Below are positions 1-12,700 of a DNA stretch of 64,000 nt, in pieces. The stretch is from Sinohyriopsis cumingii (lineage: Eukaryota; Mollusca; Bivalvia; Unionida; Unionidae), in assembly GCA_028554795.2 (NCBI GenBank), contig CM068842.1, forward strand, positions 48,691,574 through 48,755,573, read 5' to 3'. How positions within the stretch are numbered: the stretch's first letter is position 1; each line of letters opens with the position of its first letter. Both the position numbers and the translations under genes were made by a program. A model generated the notes under the pieces. It saw only the letters and a list, made by a program, of their open reading frames with translations, searched no databases and was not told where the DNA came from.

Positions 1-17
1 AAGACTTACATAATTAC

Positions 18-57
18 ATTAATGTTAGGGAATAAAAGTCTGCTGCCTCTGTCTTTT
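18..57 (-). CDS. Candidate further exon of the minus-strand SAM-like gene (weak)
   Basis: Read on the minus strand, an AG acceptor (after GATATAGACAG) at 58-59 opens a 40-nt segment that takes the phase left by the exon at 713-791. It reads KKTEAADFYSLTL before a GTAATT donor at 16-17. The spacing and the D-F-x-x-L-T pattern would suit the middle of a SAM domain. A stop follows at once if the GTAATT donor is not used, and the donor is weak. Treat as a suggestion only. Confidence 0.25.
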
Positions 58-159
58 CTGTCTATATCATATAGGCAAAGGGCAATAACTCTTGCTCTTT
101 ACCTCCCCTTGCCATGATCAAACAATTTTCTTCTTTTTTTGGAGAACTCCTATTATTGT

Positions 160-470
160 GCAGAAACCATTTCATCAATCAGCAGCCATGATTTTTTGAA
201 CCCAGAAATGATTCTTACACCAAGTGCAAGCTGTCTACAAAGTTTTTGTCCAGATCTAATGTTACTGTCTGAACTGTTTGAAACTGTTTTCTTTCAATCA
301 GTGACCTCTGGATTCCAAATTCAATAGGATTCTTAGTCATCCCAGGTGCAATCTATCCACATAGTTTGGCAGAGGTATATGCCGTAGAACTTAGCTCACT
401 GTACCAAAGAAAAAAGCTAATGGACAGCTAGACAGACAGGGTCACAGCCTGATACTCTATGCCAAAGTGT
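160..470 (+). repeat. Dispersed repeat, CAGTGACCT-type
   Basis: Contains a core near 299 (CAGTGACCTCTGGATTCC), then an AATTCAATAGGATTCTT segment and a GACAGCTAGACAGACAGGG-like tail near 431. The same order (CAGTCACGGTAACCTT, AAAATTAATAAGGTTCTTC, GACAGACAGATG) recurs at 15225-15640. This arrangement resembles a repeat I associate with bivalve genomes. No coding signal. Positions 471-712 hold nothing I recognise. Confidence 0.5.
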
Positions 471-712
471 CAGACGTTTAATAAAAAACAGGAAAAAAAT
501 GAGATAATACATCATACAAGTATAGCTCGTGAATAATATGCTTTCAAATATAAACTAAGTCTGACATCACATAATTCACCAGCAGAAAAAGGTAGACACT
601 AAATCAGCCGCCACATTATATGATGAAGATCTAGGTCTATGCTGTTCAAGATAATTGCGTGCTTCACATGTTAGACATGGTTGTTGCAAAGCCAAGAAGA
701 AAAACAACTTAC

Positions 713-791
713 TTTGGAACATGAAGATGAATTTATTCAATCCTCTTTTCTGTTGCCATCTGATTACATCTGCTGTGGACCACTCTCTTAT
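713..791 (-). CDS. Putative SAM-like domain exon of a minus-strand gene
   Basis: A good polypyrimidine/AG acceptor (TTTCCATTCCAG) precedes the exon and a consensus GTAAGT donor follows. The 79-nt exon starts in phase 0 and reads IREWSTADVIRWQQKRGL followed by NKFIFMFQ. The order W-S-x-x-D-V-x-x-W, then G-L, then F, F matches helices 1-2 of a sterile alpha motif. It joins in phase to the exon at 7861-7898, which ends in phase 0 with EVEQ. The rest of the SAM domain would lie at lower coordinates, mostly outside the window. SAM domains usually mediate oligomerisation or scaffold contacts. I do not recognise the parent protein. Confidence 0.5.
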
Positions 792-3700
792 CTGGAATGG
801 AAAATTAATTAATTAGTTAATTATTAATTTCTTTATAACGAAGTCTTCACATTATGTATTTACTCTTATGTTGACGGGAAAATTAAAGCATATGTCATTA
901 CATGGCAAAGTTCCACAGGTCCTTTTTGATGAAAATATATTTAAAAAATTCTGATAATTATAATGTATATAAAAAAAATTTGCTTTATTTGTGGTATCAG
1001 AAACCTATTTCAATACAGTAGTCCCACTCTTTAACGCCCCCCCCCCCCAGACCAGTGGCCACCCACTTCTTATGGCCTCAATCCCTTGGCACTGACGAGT
1101 TTGCATTTAAAAGTACCCCTCAAGAATGGCCACCCCTCTACTCGACCAGTGGCCTGCATATTAGTACAAAAATGTAAAATGTTCCCCTCATGAGTGGTCA
1201 CTTTTTGCTTCAACTCTCCCGACTGAACATCGACATTGCCTGCCTCCAGGAGACCCGACTGGCTGACAGTGGCACCATCAGGGAAGCCAATTACACATTC
1301 TTTTGGCAGGGGAAGCCCTTGGATGAACCTAGGCAGCATGGTGTAGGCTTCGCTGTCAAGAACACGCTAATCGCCTTCATTGAACCTCCATCATCAGGTA
1401 CTGAGAGAATCCTTGCCCTCCGGCTGTGAACATCCTTAGGCCCGGTCAACATCTTCAGTGTGTACGCTCCAACCCTCTACTCCACCTACGAGGAGAAAGA
1501 CAAGTTTTATGAGGCTCTGGATCAGGCAATATCCAGTATCCCCAACAATGAAAGCCTTTACTTACTAGGAGACTTCAATGCTAGAGTGGGAGCTGACCAT
1601 GAGGCCTGGTCCACCTGTCTCGGCTTTTACGGAAGGGGCAAGATCAACAAGAATGGTCAGCGACTGCTGGAGATGTGCTGCTCCCACAGCCTATGTGTGA
1701 CCAACACTTTCTTCAAATGCAAGGAGATCCACCAGGTGTCGTGGAGACACCCACGTTCACGCCACTGGCACCAGCTGGACCTCGTCATCACCAGGCGTGC
1801 AGAACTGGCCAGTGTCCTCCTTACCCGGAGCTACCACAGTGCCGATTGTGACACGGACCATTCCCTCGTGGCCAGCAAGGTGCGAATATTACCCAAGAAG
1901 CTGCACCACGCCAAGAAGAAGGGTCACCCACGTATCAACACCTGCTGTGCAAGCAACCCAGAGAAAACACAGCAGTTCATCAGCAAACTGAAGGAAGCCC
2001 TCACCAAAGTGACACCTGATGACACCATTGATTCCAAGTGGTCCCATATCCGTGACTCTGTGTACAATTCAGCCATCACAGCTTATGGGAAGAGGGAGCG
2101 AAAGAATGCCGACTGGTATGAGGCAAACTGGGAGGAGATGGAGCCCGTGACTGAGGCAAAGAGGAAAGCCCTCATGGCATACAAGGCTGCACCTAGCCCC
2201 AGAACACTACAAGCCCTCAGGATTGCAAGGAATAACGCCCAGAAGACCACCCACCGCTGTGCCAACACCTACTGGCTGAACCTTTGCAACAGTATACAGA
2301 CAGCTGCTGACACCGGGGATACAAGAGGAATATATGAGGGTATCAAAAAGGCAACAGCACCCCCCCGCTACAAGACCACCCCCCTCAAGTCCAAGACGGG
2401 TGAAGTCATCACAGACCAGGGGAAACAACTGCAGCGATGGGTTGAGCACTATCTCGAGCTACATGCAACCCAAAACAATGTCACTGGAACTGCCCTGGAT
2501 GCCATTCCTGGCCTGCCTGTCATGGAGGAGCTAGACACACAGCCCACCCTGGAAGAGCTTGGAAAAGCCATCGATTGCCTTGCCTGTGGGAAGGCTCCTG
2601 GAAGCGACGGCATTCCGCCTGAAGTCCTCAAAAGCGGAAAACCAGCACTGCTCCAGCCCCTACACACACTCCTCTGCCTTTGCTGGGAACAGGGATACAT
2701 CCCACAGGACATGCGTGACGCCAACATTGTCACTTTGTACAAAAACAAAGGAGACCGTAGTGACTGCAACAACTATCGGGGCATCTCCCTCCTCAGCATC
2801 GTCGGAAAGGCCTTCGCCCGTGTTGCTTTGGCGCGCTTGCAGATCCTAGCCTCCCGCGTCTACCCAGGGTCCCAGTGTGGATTTCGAGCCGGCAGGTCAA
2901 CTGTAGACATGATCTTCTCACTACGTCAGCTGCAGGAGAAGTGTCGTGAGCAGCGGATGCCCTTCTACATTGCCTTCATAGACCTGACGAAGGCGTTTGA
3001 CATGGTTAGTCGGAGTGGACTCTTCAGACTCCTGCAGAAGATCGGCTGCCCCCCACGTCTGCTTGCTGTCATTATGTCGTTCCACGAGAACATGCACAGC
3101 ACAGTGTGCTTCAATGGCGCAACATCTGAAGCATTCCCAGTCATTAGCGGAGTCAAACAAGGCCGTGTCCTTGCACCGACGCTCTTCGCCATCTTCTTCT
3201 CCATGCTTCTCCAGTACGCATTCAAGGACTGCAGCGAGGGAGTGTACATCCATACCAGGGCTGACGGCAAGCTGTTCAACATCGCCCATCTCCGTGCTAA
3301 GACTAAAGTCACAGAGGTACTCATCCGTGAATTGCTCTTTGCCAATGATGCAGCCTTGACATCACACACGGAAGATGGACTTCAGCAGCTGGTATGCTGC
3401 CTCTCCCATGCATGTAAGGAATTTGGACTGACCATCAGTTTGAAGAAAACGAATGTCATGGCACAGGACACAGACTTCCCTCCCTCTGTCTCCATCGATG
3501 GGTACAATTTGGAAGTTGTCGAGAACTTCACATACCTCGGGTCTAACATCTCCAGCTCACTCTCCATTGATTCTGAGGTGGGCGGCAGGATTGCCAAGGC
3601 AGCAGCAGTGATGGCCAGACTTAACCAGAGGGTCTGGAACAACCCCAGCCTCACAGAGAAGACCAAACTGCGTGTCTACCAAGCGTGCGTGCTCAGCTCA

Positions 3701-6700
3701 CTTCTCTACAGCAGCAAAACATGGACCATCTATGCAAGACATGAGAGGAAACTCAACAGCTTCCACCTGAGATGTCTGCGGCACATTCTGCACATCCAGT
3801 GGCAGGACAAAGTACCCAACACAGAGGTTCTAGAATGCGCCAACATGAACAGCATGTTCTCCATACTCACCGAGAGGCGCCTTCGCTGGCTCGGCCATGT
3901 CAAGAGAATGGACCCAGGTCGCATTCCCAAGGACCTGTTATATGGGGAGTTAGCAGAAGGTGCACGACCAACTGGACGACCATATCTGCGCTACAAAGAT
4001 GTTTGCAAGAAGGATATGAAAACAGCAAACATCAATGTCAATGACTGGGAGAGCTGTGCAAACAACCGTTCCAGCTGGCGACTAGCTGTCAGGCAGGGAG
4101 TTCAAAATGCAGAGGAAAAGAGAAGAATAAAGCAAGCTGAAAAGAGAGCTAAAAAGAAGGATAAGCAAAAGCGTACTTTGGAGCTATGCCATCGTCTCCC
4201 GTAGACGGACGGATGCCAAGAGACAAAGACCAAAAAATCACGCGACAACACATTATCGCTTCCTTTACGAAGAAGGCATTTCATCCACTTGCCAAACCAT
4301 TTTATGTAGAAAAGACTAGAATAAAACAATTTAATGTTTAAAAGACTCGAATAAACAACTTCATAACCGATAAGGAGGTTATTCAGCAGCAGTGGAAAAA
4401 TGGAGCAAATGGAAAGAGAATTATGTATGTACCAAGATTTAGTTTTTGAATGGTTTTGCTACGTGCATGACAACATTACCCACTCGTATATCATGCTTAT
4501 GCCAAGAATAAGAGCTATTAATGTATATTCAGTATATTCAGTTGAAATAAGTCTATTATTATAACAAGAAGAACCTTTTAATAGTTAATGTTACTTTTAA
4601 ATGAAGATATTAAGTGCTTTGAAGTATGTAGCTTTCTTACTACGTACATTACATATAAAATACTTCTCACAAAAAGTTTAGTCCCCCATCTGGAAAGGCC
4701 ACTCATCTTATAAGGCCACTTTCCTGGTGCAGAAGGGGTGGCCGTATAAGAGGGGGACCACTGTATTGTTCATTTGTTAAAAAAAGTACTGAATTAAAAT
4801 TAAGATTTCATGTTTTACATCATTATCTACTTCATTACTTCAAAAATCTCATAAAGCCTTTTTGGCTCATGTCGTGTTGAATGAAACAAAATCTACACAT
4901 TACTGACAATAGCAAAGCTGCTGTCACCACCTGAAATTGTCACTCTCTGCTAAACTAAACAATGTTTTTTTCATTTAGATGCAGTATAAATAACAAGCTT
5001 TTCATAACAGCTATCGGACGTCATATTGTCACCATTTTTGTACAGTACCAACAACACATCATAAGTAGTCTTCTTGTGAGAAAACCATCACTGATATGAA
5101 GCAGTAGCCATAGGAATCTCAAGATGGCCACTGTGATGCCCATACTGGACATGAGATCTGCACAATTGTTATTTAGGACCAACTAGACACCATAAGAAGT
5201 CTTTAAAAAAAAAACATGCTGATATGATCTTCCATGGCTGCCATGGTGACCATAATGGCCATAAGACTGTGTTACGTTTAGGCTCTTTTAAACAGCAACA
5301 AGAAAAGAGTGAAGAGAACAAGCTTTGTAAAATTTAATAAATAATTACTAAGATTGGCAAATTAAACCTTGATACATTGCTCGTTTTATCATTGAAAATG
5401 GTGATTAATGCCCATAAAAATAGAATCCATATTTTGAAATTTGCAAGTTCTAAATAAAAATTAATTTCAGAGATCTCGAAAACGCCTAATTACGCGTATT
5501 TGGACGACAATTTTTGATCTGGGAAGCAGAAAATCACTGAAGCAAGAGTCCTCCGTACGCATGAAAATTCAAAGATTTGCCAGTCCTGTTTCAGCCACCT
5601 GTTTGTGGGAAAATGTGTTGATCAGTTAGCTGTGCTGATATTTACAATGAAAGAATTCGGTGACTGAAAGACTCCTTGATGTACATACATGTTGCCATTT
5701 TATAAGAGTACATAAAAAAAGAACATGATGCAATAGCTAGGTGGCTAGTTCAAAGACTTTCACCGGCGGCCGGGTGAGAAAATGTACTGATAGTTAGTGA
5801 TTGAATTCAGAGGCAGAAAGACCCAGTTTTAAAATCCTAGCGAGACCTCTGTTTAAAGATATCATATATTATGTAAGTTTTTATGATAAATAGTTGTCAG
5901 TACACTGAAAATAAAGTCTGATGAAATAGCGATCAATGAAAACTTCTGGTAAACGCTAACAGAAAATGAAATAAACACCAATTCATTGTCTTCCTATGTG
6001 AAAGTCACGTTCTAATCCTTTAATTCCGTTTCAGTGTAAACATTATAATCACAACATATTCTGTTCATTCGAAACATGAAAAGAGTCAATCGATCGTCAC
6101 ATCGAAACCCGTGAGTACTTCTGTGAGAACCTAATTACATGCCGGCTTTGTTTTGATCAACAACTTGGGGAAGTGTTTGTTGCATTAAAAAATTGATTAC
6201 AAGAGACCTGGGGTGCTGGATTAAGGGTCTTGGAGCAGCCTTTGATATAAAGCAAAACAGTAGCAGAAACAGCGACGATGATAGTGACTTTGAAGGTTTC
6301 AGTGAAACTGATGTCATTAATGCCGAGGCTGTTTGGGAGAAATTCGTACAGACTCATGGTCCTGAGATGGGCGTTCCTCTTGATGATATGGCGGAGTGGA
6401 TTTGTGCTGACAATGATTGCCCCACAGCTGAATACATGTCAGATGAAACAATAAATAATTCTATAATGAACAAATTTGTAGCAGAAGACAATTCTAACTG
6501 GAGTACAAGTGTTGAAAGTGATGCAGATGCAGATGTTGCACCACCTCCCCCCTCAGCACAGGAAGCAATCAAATCTTTTGATATTGCCATAAGGTGGCTG
6601 GAGACCCAAAATGTTGACTACGTAAAGCTCATGCAGTTGAGAAATCTGAGGGATTTTGCTCTGCGGCAGAGAAACCAAGGAGTAACACACAAAATTTTTT

Positions 6701-9700
6701 GTCAAGTGTGGCACAAACGGCAAGTATTAACTTGTTCTTATTTACATTGTTTTAAATTTGTAGACCCATTAAATTCATGTTAGTACTGATTAACCCTTGT
6801 TTTTTGTTTTCCATTTTACTTCTATCGCAATCAAATTTATCGATATATCTATCGTTCGATCGACACTGTTTCTTGAAAAGAGTCGATCTTTTTTATATAT
6901 AAAAAACGTCTAATTTGGATCAAACAATAAAACTAGAATGTATCCAATTTAACATAAAAATTAGTGACGTAGTATACAATGTGTGAAGTGGTACACATGT
7001 TAAGCGAACGGAAACCACGTGGAATAATGTTTTCGATGATCGCCTCAATATACTGTAATTTATCCTGAAATTAATGTTGCTCTATGAGGAAATAATAAAC
7101 AAAGTACACCATTATGAAGAGATATTTATTCACAGTTAATCTCAGCACAATTATAAAGTGAGTATTCAACACTATAATCAGCCTACCCCTCCCCCCCTTA
7201 TTTTTCCTTTATGTTGTCAATCACTTTATTGGTTTTGGGCTTATTTTATAGGTCCCTCGATAACTCGTGCCTCATAATGCGGTCGATGTTTCTGGACCCC
7301 AATGTGCGCGAGTTATCGAGGGAGTGGTGTATGTGGTAGACCAGTCAAAATTGAAAATAAATGGTGCCAGATCAGAAGATAAATGGGCTTTACCAATATG
7401 ACTATTGGATCTTACATGACTGAAAAATTATATTGAAGAGAGATTTTGTTAAACTTGAAAACATGCTGCAACTGGAAAAAGATAAATCAATAGCACTTTA
7501 AAAATTCTGAAATAAGAATTTTACAGTGATGTAAGACAGCAGTGATCATTTGTGGACTTGACCATTCGTGAAAGTTAGATATGTAGACCAGGTAAAGTGA
7601 GTGTTATGCATAAATAATTTATCAATTTCTTCTGTGTCTAGGTTCTTGTGCTAAGTACTAATCCACATGGATTTAGCTGATTTGTAAGAAGAATATTTTC
7701 TCCTCTTCTTGACAGAAAAAAAAAACGTTTCATTCTTTCCATACCAATCAATGAATTAAATATAGCGGAGCCTACATGCATTTTCTAACACACTAATACA
7801 AAATTTGATTTTGGTTTTAAGTGCGGTGCCTTGAGATTTTCAAGTTACATATTTTCTTACCTGTTCAACTTCTCTTTCATCACTATCAGTCTCTGAAACT
7901 AGAATTTGTAAAGAAAAGATAAATTCCCAGCATATTTGGTTTGGTGTGTATTGCCATACACTTAAGAAAGATGCTCACACAGCATCATGCTAATTTTACT
8001 AAGATAGTAATAACTGTCTGATGAAAGAAAACATTCTGAGTTAAATTACAATGAAGCTTTGAATAGTCCTTCATGCTGAATATCAATAAACTTTACCCCA
8101 ATTTTTTATACAAATATTCTGTACACAAGAAACTCCTTCCCACTATGCCAGTGTGAACTGACGATTATGAATAACTAAAAATTATCTACAGGAATCCTTA
8201 CCTGAAATGTGCAGATCACATTTACATGTTGCTGAAAACATGGTGCTCCACACAGTGAGAGGCACTTCTCAACTGTATTTCCTGAACATTAATCATAAAA
8301 CACTGTATTAATCTGCTGACAAGCTAAGGGTTCATAAGAAACCCACTTCACACTTTTACAAAATCTCGGAAAATATTCACTAAAGACATTTATGCTTAGT
8401 TTTATCTAGGCTGTACCCTTCCACCTTTTACCACCTTCAGCAGTATAGTAAAATTTAAAAGCACAAGTACAGACAATGGCAATGCATCATACAATGTAGA
8501 AACAAACAACAACTGTACATTTTGCAAAAAAATTAGTCCCCCACCCCACCCCAACCACATTTTAGTATCAGTAATACCATACCTGTTGCTACTGCATGCT
8601 GAATTTGTCAGTCTGGTGAGAAAAATGATGATCCCACAACTGGAAATACAAGGAATACTGATCCTCATGGAAGAGTAGGAGACTACAAGGATGGAATCCT
8701 CATAGGCCAATGAGTGACGATGATTGGGCCTAATGAGAAAATGCCTTTGCTTTAGTGTGCTAATGAGTGATGGTAAAAAGAAGAGAAAGCAACATTATTA
8801 CATCCTCTAAAGATGAAAAAGTTAGACAGGCTCATGAGGTTTAAATGTCATGGATTTTAATTTTCATGAAAGACAGGTCCCTATTGGTATGGTACTAATA
8901 AGCTTTCTTGATAGTTAATGCAATCCACTTAGAAATGGTGGAAGCTAAAATATCACCTATCAGATAAACCTTTAATGGGGAGGAAAAATTGCTTCCTACC
9001 CTTCCTTCTTATTTTAGAGGCTGCTAAATAGAAATGTACAGCCCTAGCTGGACACAAAGTCTATCTTGATCATCCCCAGCACAGATACAGCTGAGAGTGG
9101 GGATCTCAATTGAGAGTAAGTAATCAGTGGAAGCTGGATTTTGCAAAAATGCCTGGTTGGCAAAGAAGAGAAACTGATTCATAATTCCCACAGAACATTT
9201 GAGTTGCAGATGCTATGGCAAGCAAGACAACTGTTTTGATGGTAAGGTTTTCAAAGGAAGCTTCACCTTAAGGGTTAAATAAGAGACCAAAAGACAACAG
9301 AAAGATTTGATTTGGGTGAAATCGAAACACTAGTCTTTGCAGCTCAAAATACCTGATCAAGTCTGCTAAGTGAGAGTCTTTCCTGATGGCAGGGCCTTCA
9401 AATTTTTTTTAGAGTGTTGGAAAGGGATACTTGATAGTCCTTAATAGCAGAAATTCAGCATTTTTCACTTTAAAAAGGAATTAAAGAAAATCATTGGGTG
9501 CAAAGAGGGACATTAGGATTGACACGTGGTTTACTACACCAAAAGAGTTTCCATTTGGCATCATATATCGGACTGAACGATGCACTTGGCAACTTTGGTC
9601 TAAACTTTATTTTGCAGAGAGATAATTTGAGATGAGCCAAACATGAAGATAGAGAATCTGGGGGCTGTTGTATATAGAGAACCCCTGTGCTGCGACAGGA

Positions 9701-12700
9701 GGTCTCTCCTCTAAGGTAAGGACTAGGGATGGGCCAGCAGTTGATCAAAAAGACCACTGAAACATGACTGTTGGGGTCACTGAGGGGGTTATCAAAACAA
9801 GATGAGCAGTGGAGTGCTGAATTTGTGTAGAACCCATGGGAGCATCCTGAATGGTGGGAAGGATTAAGCAAACAGATGCCACTTAAAGTGTCCATTGCCA
9901 AGGACCTCTGGTCGGGGACTTGGGAAACATAAATGGAGAGTTTGTTGTTTAGCTTGGTCGCAAGCATGTCCACCAAAGAAGTCCCCCAAAGATGGAACTG
10001 GAAGCTTGATATGGATGGGTGGAGTGAATATTCTCTGAAGGCTATCTTCACATTTTTCACCAAAATATTCTTTCTGCTGTGAATGAGGCAAACTTAAGAG
10101 GGTAATTCCTCCTGAACTTGGCCAGTGAGTGAGGTTCCCAACATCCATGCAGTAAGTAAGTGCATTTGTACGTTCTTGTCAACTGAGATGCTAATAATGA
10201 TGTGTTGTTGGAGGAGACCATCACACAGCAACCTCTTTTTTGGTGGACATCAAGAACACTGCTCTCATTTCCAAACTGTTGCTGAAGAATCAGCTGGCTC
10301 AAGATGAGTACTCCAACTTGAATGTGGCACGTCTGTGAACAGGTAGGAGTGGGGTTCAATGGAGGGGTGCATGGGGTCTCAAGCCTGAAACCAGTCCCAA
10401 TTTGTTCACCAAATCAGATGGTGGTGGTAATGCTGACTTAGAAAAATTGGAGCATTGAGGGTAAATTGGAGCATTGAGGGTCCTTGTGTTGTTTCTACGC
10501 CACCAAATGGAGAAACTGGAGTGACACGAGTGGGGTCTGCTGTGGAGTTCAATGTCCCCAGCAGAGATAAGAAAAAGACTAGCTGACAATGTGGTCTTTA
10601 CTCTCAGCACCTCCATCAGGATCTTATCTACTCTGTCCCAACAGAAATGGACTTGTCCTCTGCTTTTGAGGTAATTCATTCCCACATAGACAAAATCTTG
10701 AGATGGAGTGAACTCTGATTCTCTAAGTTTGCCAGAAAGTCCAGCCTGGTCACTATGGATCAACAGTGAGACATGTCTAATATGAAGAACTCTAGATGAC
10801 CATTGTGGATCAGCCAATTTTCAAAATATTGGAGGATTGGGATACCTGGCGACATTAAATTGAATGCACCTATTTCCATGACCCTGTTAAATTCTCAGGG
10901 TGTGAAGGCCAGGCTGAATGGAAGAGCTTGAAAATGGAAGACATCAGCAAAACTGGAGATACTTCCTGTGTGGAGGAAAGATAGTGATGTGAAGGTACAC
11001 ATCCTGAACATCAATGGAAACTGCATAATTGCCAAGTCATTCCTATTCTGAGTGGTTCCTCCAGCAGAAGGCTGTTTAGAGATGAAACGCTGATAATTAG
11101 ATAATTAGACTTACACCCTGAAGATGGGAATGAAACTCATCCTTTAAGTGCTCTGTGTAAGTCTTTGCCCTGGCTAAATCTATGAGGCAGCTCCTTAATT
11201 GTAACTGAGTAAGGAAGCAACAAGAGATCTGCTTGAAAGTTTCCCACAGGAAGTTTTTTTCCAAACTGGAAAGAATGTTAGAGTCACCAGAACCTGAAGG
11301 CTTGGGACACAGCTCACTGGGCCAGAGGTTGCAAACCTTTGTTAACTGTTTTATCAGAAGACCATCTCTCTTCCTCCTCTGCCACCTGAACTGATGAGTA
11401 AGAGGGCAAGGGACTTCAAGGGATGGGGTACCATGTCAGCCTGTTTTGTCTCAAACTTGTGTGTATCACCAGGATGGAAAGGATGTCATCATCGTAGATT
11501 TCTGGGAGGCAGGACTACATGACCAATTGTCTCTCTGTTACATGGAAAGCTTGAGGAAGAGGAACTTGAACAAGCAACTCCTCCAATGGAGTCAACAGAC
11601 TGTCCTTAGCAGGTGGGTGAGGGCAACTCTCCACCTGCCTATACCATTTGGGGGAAAAAGGTCAATCCCCTCCCATTTTTTGACCCAACTTCATAAAATG
11701 ATGTAGGTTCATGGATCACAGCAATGACTGCACTACCATCTGGCCAACAACCAGAAGACCATGGCCGCATGTTGTGAAAGGGCCAATTCCTTCCCTGCGG
11801 TGGAAGGCCCCACATCCCAAAGGGATTTAGAGGGGTCATAGGGAAGGCAGGATGACGATACTATCCACTTCCCTAATCTGGCATCTGTAAGCCATTCCCA
11901 GTCCACCACAGGATGAAATTTGGAGAGGGGAGACTTGGCACAAACCTTTTTCCTCATACCATACGGGATCCATTGACTGTTGGCTGATCAAAGATCTGTC
12001 AGGTGACTCAGATCAGTAGGAAGACCCTTTCCTAGATCCTCATGATCTACTCGCTCTTGCTCTGCCCTCACAGAATGGTGAGTGTGCTGCTCCTCTGACA
12101 CGAAAGGCATGAATCACTCTGCACCTATTTATAACCTTCCTTAAGAGAAGGCCAACTAACCCTAAGAATCCCTGGAGAGATTTTGGTAATCCTTCTCTGA
12201 GACCAGAGTTGACACAGAGAATGACAACCCTGAAAACTCTAAATAAGAAGAAGAAGGAATCTTTTTCCTCACTTTATAGGTATGTCTATGCTCTGTGATT
12301 TGGACTGGGACTTTTTAACATAGCTTTAACAATTTTTCAGTCATATTGCTACGATGTCTGCAGCATGGCAGTTTACAGTGATGTCTAGCACTGGGTCATC
12401 ATGCCGCAGACATATAACATGATGTCCCATCCAGTCACATTATCTTGACACCAGGCCGACCAGTCCTAACACTAACCTCCTAATGCTGAGCGCCAAGCAT
12501 GGCATCTGTTAGTACCATTTTTATAAGTATGACTTGGCTGGGGATCGAGCCCATGACCTCCCACATCCGAGACAGACACTCTAACCACTAGGCCACCTGA
12601 GCAGTCTATGCTCTGTGAGATCCCAAACTTCATCTGATCATAAGCTGCAGAAGGGACAACCATCTATCTGCTCTCAGTGTGTGCAATTAACTGAGGTGCA

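Noticed and set aside
2083-3369. Several antisense open frames within the LINE
   Set aside because: They are shadows of the ORF2 frame and match no family.
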